Source: CAZUHN01 sp964620535
Lineage (GTDB): Bacteria > UBA8248
Assembly (NCBI GenBank): GCA_964620535.1
Contig: CAZUHN010000162.1
Span: 1 to 21,034, forward strand
Length of the DNA stretch: 21,034 nucleotides
Direction of reading: 5' to 3'
The position numbers were made by a program, and so were the translations under genes. Below the pieces are notes generated by a model. The model worked only from the letters and a program-made list of their open reading frames with translations. It was not told the origin of the DNA and ran no database searches. The first letter of the stretch is position 1, and each line of letters opens with the position of its first letter. Positions 1 to 8,163 of this stretch are shown piece by piece.

Positions 1-45
1 CGAATGTGGGAGAAATTTCGTCGGCGCCGGGGGGAGGGAATCTGG

Positions 46-1263
46 TTGTACGTTCTGGGGATTGAATCCAGCTGCGACGAAACAGCGGCTTCGGTCTTGT
101 ACTTCGAGGGCGATGGGCCGGGAGGCGTCTCCGTTGGACGGAAGCCCGGGCTGGGGGACAAGGGGCTTTGCCCGCGCGTTTTATCGAATGTTGTTGCCCA
201 TCAGGAGGACATTCATAAAAGGTTCGGAGGTGTGGTCCCTGAGCTTGCCTCTCGCCGCCATGTGGAGATGATTGAGCCGGTTTTTCGCGCCGCCCTGGAA
301 GACGCCTCGGTCACGCTGGGTAAGATCGGCGCCCTGGCGGTGACCCGCGGGCCAGGTCTCGTTACCGCCCTTCTCGTCGGACTCTCCGCGGCGAAAGGGA
401 TAGCCTGGAGCAGGGGCCTTCCGCTCGTGGGGGTCCATCATTTGAACGGACATATCCATTCATTGTTTCTTGACCCGAACGGGAGTGAGGCGGATTCTGA
501 TGCCGTGGGCGGCCCCCCGCCATTTCCGCATCTTGCTTTTGTCATTTCTGGCGGCCACACTGATTTTTACCGCGTCGGGGAATTCGGCGAGATCCGCCAC
601 TTGGGGGGGACGCTCGACGATGCCGCGGGAGAGGCATACGACAAAGTTGCCGCGGCGATGGGTCTTGGCTATCCCGGTGGGATGGTGATCGACGCGCTGC
701 ACGCCTCGTTTCGGTCGGAGGGGCGCTCGGCCGCAGAGGGGGTTTCCTTTCCCAGGCCCCATATTACGAACCGTCCTTATGATTTCAGCTTTAGCGGTTT
801 GAAAACGGCTGTGTTAAACTATTTGAAGTCAAATGGACATTATCGCGCAGATCCGGATTTGCCCCCTTGGGCCCGCCCGCAGGATATGCCCCGAGAGGTC
901 ATTCAGGCCGTGGCCGCCAGTTTTCAAGAGGCGATGGTCGAAGTACTTGCGGAGAAGGCAAGCCGCGCGGCAGGCTCGGAAAAATTAGGGGCGATATCGG
1001 TGAGCGGCGGAGTTGCCTCGAACGGCTTTCTGCGTGAGCGCTTGACCGATATTTCCCGTTCGTCGGGGTGGTCGCTGCATCTTCCCGCCAAGCGTTACTG
1101 TACCGATAATGCGGCCATGATTGCTTGCGCCGGCGGCCATTCCCTTTTTCAAAAAGGGCCGGATGTTTTCATGGACTACTTGAATATGGACGCGGACCCG
1201 AGCTGGGAGCTTTCTGGGACCGAAGGGAAGGGCACCCGCGTATCCACTCAGCAGAAGATTTGA
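46..1263 (+). CDS. tsaD: tRNA N6-adenosine threonylcarbamoyltransferase TsaD
   Basis: TsaD transfers the threonylcarbamoyl group from TC-AMP to A37 of ANN-decoding tRNAs, working in the cytoplasm with TsaB and TsaE (family knowledge). The protein opens with the ASKHA-fold motif GIESSCDET and carries the metal-binding HHLNGH motif (His132 and His136), the ISGGHT loop, SVSGGVASN and CTDNAAMIA with its metal-ligand Asp354. I chose TTG at 46 (405 residues): it gives the family-typical N-terminus MYVLGIESSCDET and follows a GGGGGGAGGGA ribosome-binding site. The ATG at 4 would add 14 Arg-rich residues foreign to the family. The protein is longer than the usual ~340 residues because of extra segments near residues 21-44 (Gly-rich, after the first motif) and 145-160. 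dusB starts 9 bases downstream, giving a tRNA-modification pair. Identification is firm; the start is probable. Confidence 0.95.
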   Translation: MYVLGIESSCDETAASVLYFEGDGPGGVSVGRKPGLGDKGLCPRVLSNVVAHQEDIHKRFGGVVPELASRRHVEMIEPVFRAALEDASVTLGKIGALAVTRGPGLVTALLVGLSAAKGIAWSRGLPLVGVHHLNGHIHSLFLDPNGSEADSDAVGGPPPFPHLAFVISGGHTDFYRVGEFGEIRHLGGTLDDAAGEAYDKVAAAMGLGYPGGMVIDALHASFRSEGRSAAEGVSFPRPHITNRPYDFSFSGLKTAVLNYLKSNGHYRADPDLPPWARPQDMPREVIQAVAASFQEAMVEVLAEKASRAAGSEKLGAISVSGGVASNGFLRERLTDISRSSGWSLHLPAKRYCTDNAAMIACAGGHSLFQKGPDVFMDYLNMDADPSWELSGTEGKGTRVSTQQKI

Positions 1264-1272
1264 GGATTTTCG

Positions 1273-2373
1273 ATGCGCCCCGAAGAAGTAGGTCCTCCTG
1301 GAGTCGAGGAGTTCCCGGCCGAGGTGCCGCCGGTGCCGACCCACTACAAAGAATCCTTCGAGATCAGGGGGGTGGCCCTCCACGGGCGCTTCCTCATGGC
1401 TCCGATGGCGGGATATACAAACCTTCCCTTTCGCCGGATCGTCTCCGCGCACGGTGCGGGCATGGTGGCGACCGAGATGGTGAGCAGTCAGGCCCTCGTG
1501 CGCCGGCACGCCCGGACTTTCGATCTCATGCGGAATCGTGTGGCTGAAAAGCCCGTTTCCATCCAGATTTTCGGCTCTGATCCCGCCCAGCTGGCCGAGG
1601 CGGCACAAATTGTAGAGGAGGCGGGGGCGGACATCATCGATCTGAACTGCGGATGTCCGGTGAAGAAAATAACCAACAGTCATGCGGGTTCGGCCCTGCT
1701 ACGCTATCCTGATCTCGCCGGAAAGGCGGTTTCGGCCATGGTACGCGCGGTGCGGAGACCCGTTACGGTGAAGATGCGCTCGGGCTGGGACACCATCGGT
1801 GCGCGGGACGCTGAGCGGTTCGCAAAGACCGTGGAGGAAGCCGGAGCGGCGGCCATTATCGTCCACGGCCGCACCCGGATGGATATGTTCGAGGGCAGGG
1901 TGGACCTGGAAACAATCGCGCACGTGAAAGAGGTCGTGTCGGTTCCCGTTATCGGTAACGGAAACATTCGCACTCCCGTGGACGCCTTCCAGATGATCGA
2001 TCGGACCGGAGTGGATGCCCTTATGATTGGCAGGGGTGCGATCGGAAATCCATGGATCTTCTCGCGGCTCGCCCATTGGCTGTACCGGGGGGAGCTTTAT
2101 CCGTCCCCCAATCCCGCCGAAAAAAAACGCGCGGTTTTGTCCCATTTGCAAGATCTGATCGAGTTGCTCGGCGAGCGCTATGGGGTGTTCCAAAGCCGGA
2201 AGCATCTAGCCGCCTACAGCAAGGGTATGGTTGGCGGTGCGGCATTCCGGGAGAAGGTGAACCGGATCGAATCATACGGGGAGCTGAAGAAAGCGGTGGC
2301 GGTATTTTTCAACCGCGCGGATGGCGGTGCGATTGGGCGGAGTGTCCGCCGGGAGAGGGCCAATGCGGCTTGA
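1273..2373 (+). CDS. dusB: tRNA-dihydrouridine synthase (DusB/NifR3 family)
   Basis: This is a flavin-dependent enzyme that reduces specific uridines in the tRNA D-loop to dihydrouridine. The TIM-barrel part shows MAPMAGYTNLPFR (residues 42-54), the NCGCP motif with catalytic Cys128, KMRSGWD around Lys167, VHGRTR (His198) and the phosphate-binding GNGNI and GRGAIGNPW segments. The C-terminal RKHLAAYSKG helix is typical of the NifR3/DusB branch. At 366 residues it is slightly long because of a Pro/Glu-rich N-terminal extension of about 30 residues. The ATG at 1273 lies 7 bases behind a TGAGGA Shine-Dalgarno that overlaps the tsaD stop, so the two genes are probably co-transcribed. The last 11 bases overlap the next gene. 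Family assignment is firm; DusB rather than DusA/C is likely from the C-terminal region. Confidence 0.92.
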   Translation: MRPEEVGPPGVEEFPAEVPPVPTHYKESFEIRGVALHGRFLMAPMAGYTNLPFRRIVSAHGAGMVATEMVSSQALVRRHARTFDLMRNRVAEKPVSIQIFGSDPAQLAEAAQIVEEAGADIIDLNCGCPVKKITNSHAGSALLRYPDLAGKAVSAMVRAVRRPVTVKMRSGWDTIGARDAERFAKTVEEAGAAAIIVHGRTRMDMFEGRVDLETIAHVKEVVSVPVIGNGNIRTPVDAFQMIDRTGVDALMIGRGAIGNPWIFSRLAHWLYRGELYPSPNPAEKKRAVLSHLQDLIELLGERYGVFQSRKHLAAYSKGMVGGAAFREKVNRIESYGELKKAVAVFFNRADGGAIGRSVRRERANAA

Positions 2374-3145
2374 GGGAAGGCGTGCCCTTGTCACGGGAGG
2401 CGGACGCGGCATCGGGCGCGCCATCGCCTTGGCCTTCGCCCGCGAGGGGGCCGACGTGGCCGTTGCGGCCCGCACAAAGGCCGAGGTCGATGCGGTCGCC
2501 GGCGAGATAGAGGCGCTGGGCGGCAGAGGCGTTTCTCTGACCTGTGATGTAGGTATTTCGGCGGAGGTTGAAAAAAATGTGCGCGAGGCTGAGGGCCGGC
2601 TGGGCGGGGTGGACATCCTGGTTGCGAACGCGGGGAGTCTAATGCACGCAGCGGTGCGCGAGACCACCGATGAAATGTGGGAGGAAATGATCAGGGTAAA
2701 TCTGAGCAGCGTTTTTTGGGCGACGCGCGCCGCCATTGGTTCAATGATCGAAGGAGGATGGGGGCGAATTATCGCAATGAGCTCGGTATCGGGGAAAGTG
2801 GGGGGAGCAAATCGCTCGGTCTATCACGCCGCCAAGCACGGTGTAATCGGATTCGTCCGCTCCGCCGCCCTTGAAGTGGCAGAGCGGGGCGTGACGGTCA
2901 ACGCCATCTGCCCGGGTTTTGTCGATACCAAGATGATTGCGGATAGTCGAAAGGATTTTGCGCGCTACGGAGGCGGTAATCGCGGTGAGAAGGAAACGCT
3001 GGCGCGGCTGCGCGATGAAATTCCCATGAAGCGCTTCCTCGAAGCGGAGGAAATCGCTTCCATGGCAGTTTACCTGGCGAGTGAGGACGCGCGCGGCGTC
3101 ACGGGCCAGGCGTTCACCATATCGGCGGGTTCCGTCCAGGCGTGA
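2363..3145 (+). CDS. SDR-family NAD(P)-dependent oxidoreductase (FabG-like)
   Basis: A classical short-chain dehydrogenase/reductase of 260 residues. Visible features are the TGGGRGIG cofactor loop (residues 11-18), the NAG motif, and the catalytic Ser141, Tyr154 and Lys158 in the YHAAK motif. The Ser-Tyr spacing of 13 matches FabG. The PGFVDTKM segment after the active site is also typical. I chose ATG at 2363, preceded by GGGAGAGGG, because the cofactor motif then begins at the usual position; it overlaps the end of dusB by 11 bases. A start at 2321 would add 14 residues with no family counterpart. Substrate cannot be read from sequence: beta-ketoacyl-ACP reductase or a 3-hydroxyacyl/alcohol dehydrogenase are both possible. 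No acyl carrier protein or other fab genes are nearby, so the context does not favour a fatty-acid synthesis role. Confidence 0.9.
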   Translation: MRLEGRRALVTGGGRGIGRAIALAFAREGADVAVAARTKAEVDAVAGEIEALGGRGVSLTCDVGISAEVEKNVREAEGRLGGVDILVANAGSLMHAAVRETTDEMWEEMIRVNLSSVFWATRAAIGSMIEGGWGRIIAMSSVSGKVGGANRSVYHAAKHGVIGFVRSAALEVAERGVTVNAICPGFVDTKMIADSRKDFARYGGGNRGEKETLARLRDEIPMKRFLEAEEIASMAVYLASEDARGVTGQAFTISAGSVQA

Positions 3146-3199
3146 GAAAGAATATCGGCCCGTGACCGAAGGCTTTGAAATGGCATTTTCGAGGTAAGG

Positions 3200-5818
3200 G
3201 TGGAAAAAGGGCTGCCCAAGATACGGAGCCGCCGGTTTCCGGATAGAAAAAAGAAGAGCCGTGCCACGTCCCGGCCGGGCGCCAGGGCGCGCGATTCTTC
3301 TCCCAGCAAGGGACGCGCCGGTCCGGACCCGCCGCGGAAAAAGGTGCCCTCTGCCCTTTCTCCGCCAAGCACCTCTGCTGGGTCCGGAGGCAGGATCAGG
3401 CGATCCGTGCGGATTTCGCTCGGATCGCTTTTGTTGTTCGGGACCCTGGGCGTCATCGGCGCCGGCGGCCTATTTTATTATCAGCGTATCGCACGTGAGC
3501 TTCCCGACGTCCGGTTGTTGCGGTCCTACATGCCGAGCCTCATAACAAAGGTATTTGACCGGAACGGAGAACTCCTCAAAGAGTTTTTCGTCGAACGTCG
3601 GTTCTTTCTTGCCCTGGAAGAGATCCCCAACGTGGTGTTTCAGGCCACTCTTGCGACCGAGAACGCGCGGTTTCTCGAACATCCGGACGTCGATATGCTC
3701 GACATTTTCCGGTCCGCGCTGAGGAATATCTTTGTAGGAGACATCACCGAGGGAGGGAGCACGGTCACGCAGCAGCTCGCCAAGACGCTCTTCCTTTTCC
3801 CGAAAAAGACCATTGGCCAGAGAATGCGGGAGGCCATTCTCGCCGTTCGGATCGCGCGGAGCTTCGATAAGAGCGAAATCCTGAATATCTATCTGAACCA
3901 AATTTACTACGGCCCCGGATCCTACGGCATTGGGGCCGCGGCCCGCGTTTACTTCGGCAAAAAAGCCATGAATCTCACTCTTTCCGAGGCTGCCCTTCTC
4001 GCGGGTCTGCCTCGCGCCCCCGCCATTTACAGCCCGTTCAAGTCCCTCCGCCTGGCGCGCCGCCGCCGGGCGCACGTTCTGCATAGGATGCTGAAAGAGG
4101 GCTATATCAGCCCCCAAGAACGGGCGGAGGCCAACAATGCCGCCATTCATCTTGTCCGCTCTTCTCCCGAATACGGCTATGCCGATTATGCGAATGAGGA
4201 GGTGCGCCAGGAACTTGAGCGAAGATTTGGCGCGACCATGCTCTACGGGGGGGGGCTCCGCGTCCAAACCACAATCGATCGGCGAATCCAGCATACGGTA
4301 AACGCGGCCGTTCGGAAGGGAATCATCGCGGTGGATCATCGGCGTGGATACCGTGGTCTCGTTGGATGGGTGCCTCTCCGATCGACGGAGGAGGTCCTCT
4401 GGAGACGTGTGGACCTTTTGACGGAGACGCACAGGAACTGGCGGGAGGTGCGCGGGGGGAGATGGAAGCCGGCTGTCGTTCATTCGGTACGCCGGGACGA
4501 GGCACGGCTGCGGTTGCGGAAGGGCCCCGCCATGATGTGGCGGGAGGACGTGGCCTGGGCCCGCCCCTTCAATCTGAAGCAGAGCAACAAGGGGGTGGAA
4601 CTCGAGAATCTTGGCGATATCCTCCAGGCGGGAGACGTCGTCCTTGTGGAACTCCGAGAGGATGAGAAAACGCCGAACGGCGCCCCCCGGCCCGTTCGCG
4701 TCATACTGGTGCAGGAGCCCGTGGTACAGGCGGCCGCCATCGTCATCGACCACCACACGGGGGCCATACGTGCGATGGTGGGCGGCTATGACTTTGCCCG
4801 GAGCAAGTTCAACCGCGCCGTCCAGGCCGTTCGTCCACCCGGATCGGCCTTCAAGCCGGTTACCTTTTCTGCCGCCATTAGCGAAGGATGGACGCCTTCG
4901 GATCTGATTGTCGACGCCCCGATGATCTTCCCGAACTTGGCGACGGGCAAGGAATGGAAACCCACGAACTTCGGGAAAAAGTTTTATGGGCCGACCACGC
5001 TTCGCGAGGCGTTGACTCGGTCGCGGAACGTCGTCACCGTAAAGCTCGCTCACGCCGTGGGGGTGGACAAAGTGATGGCGCGGGCCCGGCAGCTGGGAAT
5101 CAGGTCGCCGCTTGAGGAGAATCTTTCCCTTGCCTTGGGATCGAGCGGCGTCACCCTGTTGGAATTGACCTCCCTTTATGGTGCGCTGGCGGAACGGGGA
5201 CGGCACGTTGAGTCTTTCATAATCCGCCACGTGGAGGGTCCCGACGGCAAGCTTCTTTGGGCGGCTTCCCCCCGGGTGCGGCAGGCTATTCCGCCCGAAG
5301 AGGCCTACGTCTCCCTCGATCTCCTCAAGAACGTCGTGAAATCGGGCACCGCGGTTCGGGCGAAGGTCCTAAAACGCCCTCTCGCGGGCAAGACAGGGAC
5401 CACCAACGATTTTCAGGATGCCTGGTTCGTCGGCGCATCTCCGTTTTATTCGGTGGGGGTTTGGGTGGGCATGGACGACAAATCGACTCTGGGCCAAGGC
5501 GAGACGGGCGCCCGTGCCGCCCTGCCTATCTGGGTGGATATCACCCGGGCCGTACACGAGAACCTTCCGCCGAAGGATTTCGGGCGCCCGCCGAAAGTTA
5601 CGATGGTCTATATCGATCCCAAGACCGGCGCCCGCCTTCCCCGGAACGTCGCCGGCGGCGTCTTTCAGGCCTTTGTGGCGGGAACGGGTCCTTCGTTTTT
5701 CCCCCATGAGCCGAGGGAGATTGATGGGATAAGGGCTCTTTTCCGCGAAGATGTCTCTTTGGAGACAGAGCCTAATTCAGAGGATACCCCTATTGGCCAA
5801 TTGAGTTCCTCCCCTTAG
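3200..5818 (+). CDS. mrcA: Bifunctional penicillin-binding protein 1A (glycosyltransferase/transpeptidase)
   Basis: A class A PBP that polymerises lipid II into glycan strands and cross-links the peptides on the periplasmic side. The 872 residues comprise a long basic cytoplasmic tail (1-72), one membrane anchor (about 73-94), a GT51 domain (about 110-290), a linker/OB-like insertion (about 380-505) and a transpeptidase domain (about 510-790). GT51 motifs include GGSTVTQQ (185-192), NIYLNQIYYGPGSYGIGAAA, and catalytic Glu154 within TENARF. The canonical residue after this Glu is Asp, but here it is Asn155. Transpeptidase motifs are complete: SAFK (Ser549 nucleophile), SRN (608-610) and KTGT (731-734). 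I chose GTG at 3200 with GAGG five bases upstream. The tail of about 70 Arg/Lys/Pro-rich residues is unusually long. The LpoA-like lipoprotein gene converges from the other strand 37 bases away. Confidence 0.96.
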   Translation: MEKGLPKIRSRRFPDRKKKSRATSRPGARARDSSPSKGRAGPDPPRKKVPSALSPPSTSAGSGGRIRRSVRISLGSLLLFGTLGVIGAGGLFYYQRIARELPDVRLLRSYMPSLITKVFDRNGELLKEFFVERRFFLALEEIPNVVFQATLATENARFLEHPDVDMLDIFRSALRNIFVGDITEGGSTVTQQLAKTLFLFPKKTIGQRMREAILAVRIARSFDKSEILNIYLNQIYYGPGSYGIGAAARVYFGKKAMNLTLSEAALLAGLPRAPAIYSPFKSLRLARRRRAHVLHRMLKEGYISPQERAEANNAAIHLVRSSPEYGYADYANEEVRQELERRFGATMLYGGGLRVQTTIDRRIQHTVNAAVRKGIIAVDHRRGYRGLVGWVPLRSTEEVLWRRVDLLTETHRNWREVRGGRWKPAVVHSVRRDEARLRLRKGPAMMWREDVAWARPFNLKQSNKGVELENLGDILQAGDVVLVELREDEKTPNGAPRPVRVILVQEPVVQAAAIVIDHHTGAIRAMVGGYDFARSKFNRAVQAVRPPGSAFKPVTFSAAISEGWTPSDLIVDAPMIFPNLATGKEWKPTNFGKKFYGPTTLREALTRSRNVVTVKLAHAVGVDKVMARARQLGIRSPLEENLSLALGSSGVTLLELTSLYGALAERGRHVESFIIRHVEGPDGKLLWAASPRVRQAIPPEEAYVSLDLLKNVVKSGTAVRAKVLKRPLAGKTGTTNDFQDAWFVGASPFYSVGVWVGMDDKSTLGQGETGARAALPIWVDITRAVHENLPPKDFGRPPKVTMVYIDPKTGARLPRNVAGGVFQAFVAGTGPSFFPHEPREIDGIRALFREDVSLETEPNSEDTPIGQLSSSP

Positions 5819-5853
5819 CTCCCCAATGGCGGGGCTTCCTGAGATCCTTTTTT
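5817..5853 (+). terminator. Possible terminator after the PBP1A gene
   Basis: An imperfect hairpin starts in the stop codon: AGC-(T)-CCCC pairs with GGGGCT across an AATGGC loop. Six T residues follow at 5848-5853, but 11 bases after the stem rather than directly behind it. It sits in the 37-base gap between two convergent genes, where a terminator is expected. The spacing makes it a weak call. Confidence 0.35.
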
Positions 5854-5855
5854 CG

Positions 5856-7979
5856 TTAAGGCGCGCTGGATTTCGGCACAAGACCGTTCCCCTGGGCGGG
5901 TGCCGCGGGGCCATGGGGAGGAGGTCCGTTTGTTGCGCCCGAGGTCCAGGAGGCCCGGTGCGGCGTGATCATCTGCAGGTGAAGAATACGTTTCTTGCGG
6001 ACGGTGAGGACGAATAACTGCCGTTGGGTATCGCCGTTCGGGTCCATATCGGAAAGGCCCATGATACCGTCGAAACCGCGTACCGCCGCGAGATAATCGC
6101 GCATGGCCGTCCGTGTGTTCATCCCCGCCGCGACCCCTTCGAAGACCATCTTGGCCGCATCGTATCCCAGCGCGGCGAAAATATCGGGCTTTGCTCCGAA
6201 AAGTCGCATAAAGTCGTTGACGAATTGGATGATATGGGGCTCTTCCGATTCCGAGAAGAAGCCGTCCACGAAAATGGCTCCCTCCACGTAGCGTTCACCG
6301 TACTTGATGAGGTCCTGGCTGTTCCAGCCGTGCGCTCCAAGGAGGCGAATCCCCTTCATGTTATAAAAGGGAATCTGGGGAGCGATGAGAACCGCCTTGT
6401 CGAAGTAGGCAGGGATGAAAATGGCCTCAAAGGGGAGGGCGAGATCATACGGGTCGGTCCGCTTCAATCCGATCTGCCTTTTCTTCCGGGCGACCTGGCT
6501 GTCGTTCAGGCCGCCGAGGGCCCGCATCTGCGGGCCGAAATCGTTGGCGCCGGGCGTGAAGGGGATGCTCTTTACGACACGTCCGCCGAGGTTCCGGACA
6601 ATATCGGCGAACGCGGAGGCGAGTTGGCGGCCGTCATTATCGTCGGGAAAGAGAACCGCGAAGTTCCGAATGCCCAGCTCCTGCACCGCATAGACCGCTA
6701 TGCCGAGGCTCTGGAGACGGTTCGTGAGCGAGTTCCGGAACAGCCAGGGACTGCTGTTTTTCATGTCGGTCCGAACGGCAAAAGGGGTCAAGAGAGGGGT
6801 TTTCCCCCGGTCGGTCACCGTAGTAGCCGCCTCGGTAGATAGACTGAAAAGCGGACCGATGAGGGTGATCACCTTTTCCTTCGCGATGAGATCTTCCACA
6901 GTTTCCAGCGTTTTCCCGATGTTTCGTGCGGTGCTCTTCGAATCTCGAATGGCCAGTTGAATGCGAAGGTGGGGGCTGCGCGCCAAGGCGTGGCGGAGGG
7001 CGAGTTGAATTCCCTGATAGACGCGCACGCCCGCCGGTGCCGAGGGGCCCGACAAGGGAAGAATGACTCCCACCCGTCCTCGGTTCACATTGAGCCGCTC
7101 CGAGAGGTTGTGGAGCAGGGCTTTGGCCTCCTGTGTCGCTGGATGGTCCGGATAGTCTCTCAGGAACCGGCGTAACGCCGCCCGGGAGGCCTCGAGGCGA
7201 TTATCCCCCACCGACCGCCGGGCAAGGGCGAGGCGCAGGAGTGGGCCGGCGGGTTTTTGGCGAAACCGATCGGCCGCGATGAGTAGCTGGTGAATTTTCA
7301 CGCCGCTGTGCGCCAGCGAAGTCAGCCTGCCGCGAACTTGGGGGGCGATCGCTAGGTCCGGCCCGTTCGAAAGGGCTTCTGCGTAAGAGATGAGTGCGGC
7401 GAAGGGGTTCTTTTTATTTTCGTACACCTCCCCCAGGGCGGCTTGGAGGGAGGCGCGGCGCAGGGGTTGGGCCTCCCGGCTTAGGCTTCCGCGCAACGGG
7501 AGCCACGCTTCCTCGGAATTTCGGACGGCCTGGAGAGATAGGCCGAGCAGGAATTCGCTTTCGTTGTAATGCGGGGAAAGCGGAAATCGGTCCATAAGAG
7601 ATCGGAAATTTTCGATTGCTTTGTTAAACCTGTTTTTCCGGATGTCGTGGGTGGCCAAGGCGAAAAGGGCTTCGTCCGCATTTGGGCCGCTGGGCGCCTT
7701 TCGGAGTTCGGCGAGGAGTTCCGGCGCAGAGCGCCGGGGCGGAGCGGGGATGGGGCCGACCCAGATTCCCGTTCGCTTCGGAGCAGGTTCGGCGGGTTTG
7801 GATTCAGCGGGGGGCGGCGAAGGGGGAAGAAGTTTCTCGGGCCCCGCCGGGGGAGGAAGAGGGTGCACCGGAGGCACCGGGAAGATGGTCGTTGGAGGAG
7901 AGGGCAGATCGACGCACGCGGTGATTAAGAGACTGACGGTGACGGCGAAATAGAGGGTACGGGATTTTATGTTCTTCAT
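5856..7979 (-). CDS. LpoA/LppC-like lipoprotein (putative penicillin-binding protein activator, periplasmic-binding fold)
   Basis: A predicted outer-membrane lipoprotein of 707 residues. The signal peptide ends in LLITAC (lipidated Cys22), and the residue at +2 is Val, so inner-membrane retention is not expected. A Pro-rich linker follows (about 25-85), then an alpha-helical TPR-like region (about 88-295), then a type 1 periplasmic-binding domain beginning at GRVGVILPLSGP (about 301-680), and a Pro/Gly-rich tail. This architecture matches the LppC/LpoA family; E. coli LpoA activates PBP1A. The gene is convergent with the PBP1A gene, which makes a functional link plausible but unproven. A branched-chain amino-acid-type binding protein is the alternative, though no ABC permease is nearby. 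The ATG at 7979 gives the signal peptide; the same frame stays open upstream to 8261 but has no signal peptide there. No clear Shine-Dalgarno precedes the start. Confidence 0.85.
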   Translation of the reverse strand: MKNIKSRTLYFAVTVSLLITACVDLPSPPTTIFPVPPVHPLPPPAGPEKLLPPSPPPAESKPAEPAPKRTGIWVGPIPAPPRRSAPELLAELRKAPSGPNADEALFALATHDIRKNRFNKAIENFRSLMDRFPLSPHYNESEFLLGLSLQAVRNSEEAWLPLRGSLSREAQPLRRASLQAALGEVYENKKNPFAALISYAEALSNGPDLAIAPQVRGRLTSLAHSGVKIHQLLIAADRFRQKPAGPLLRLALARRSVGDNRLEASRAALRRFLRDYPDHPATQEAKALLHNLSERLNVNRGRVGVILPLSGPSAPAGVRVYQGIQLALRHALARSPHLRIQLAIRDSKSTARNIGKTLETVEDLIAKEKVITLIGPLFSLSTEAATTVTDRGKTPLLTPFAVRTDMKNSSPWLFRNSLTNRLQSLGIAVYAVQELGIRNFAVLFPDDNDGRQLASAFADIVRNLGGRVVKSIPFTPGANDFGPQMRALGGLNDSQVARKKRQIGLKRTDPYDLALPFEAIFIPAYFDKAVLIAPQIPFYNMKGIRLLGAHGWNSQDLIKYGERYVEGAIFVDGFFSESEEPHIIQFVNDFMRLFGAKPDIFAALGYDAAKMVFEGVAAGMNTRTAMRDYLAAVRGFDGIMGLSDMDPNGDTQRQLFVLTVRKKRILHLQMITPHRASWTSGATNGPPPHGPAAPAQGNGLVPKSSAP

Positions 7980-8000
7980 CGGTTGTCGAAGGCGATTTGT

Positions 8001-8014
8001 GCCCTCTTCAGGGC
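8001..8014. repeat. Small perfect inverted repeat in the leader of the lipoprotein gene
   Basis: GCCCT-CTTC-AGGGC is a 5-base perfect stem with a 4-base loop. It lies between the proposed transcription start and the ATG of the LpoA-like gene. It could be an mRNA hairpin or a small operator; nothing else in the sequence decides between these. Confidence 0.35.
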
Positions 8015-8033
8015 GGGAACGAATGTAGGAGCG

Positions 8034-8062
8034 AGGGTAGAAGTACGGGTGTGAAGTGTCAA
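8034..8062 (-). promoter_or_regulatory. Candidate sigma70 promoter for the LpoA-like lipoprotein gene
   Basis: Reading the minus strand, a perfect TTGACA -35 box lies at 8062-8057, followed by a 17-base spacer and TACCCT at 8039-8034. The -10 matches consensus in only 3 of 6 positions. The implied leader is about 48 bases. The ideal -35 and spacing support the call; the poor -10 limits it. Confidence 0.45.
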
Positions 8063-8163
8063 GAAGTCTGATTCGAAGGAAATTCATCGAAATGGCGGTT
8101 TGCGCCGGTAGAGTGGGCCAGGGTAGGCTCGGTGTGTTGCCGCCTGGAGGGAATTCCGCCCCC

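Noticed and set aside
3470..5230. Open frame of 586 codons on the minus strand inside the PBP1A gene
   Set aside because: It lies wholly opposite a confidently identified gene, has no recognisable motif and no ribosome-binding site. Long antisense frames are common in GC-rich coding DNA.
6024..6842. Plus-strand frame of 272 codons opposite the lipoprotein gene
   Set aside because: It is a frame shadow of the minus-strand periplasmic-binding domain, which has clear family features.
8056..8163. Longer N-terminus of the M50 protease from GTG 8056
   Set aside because: There is no good ribosome-binding site, the start lies within the -35 box of the opposite promoter, and the added residues show no family resemblance. 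ATG 8092 remains possible.
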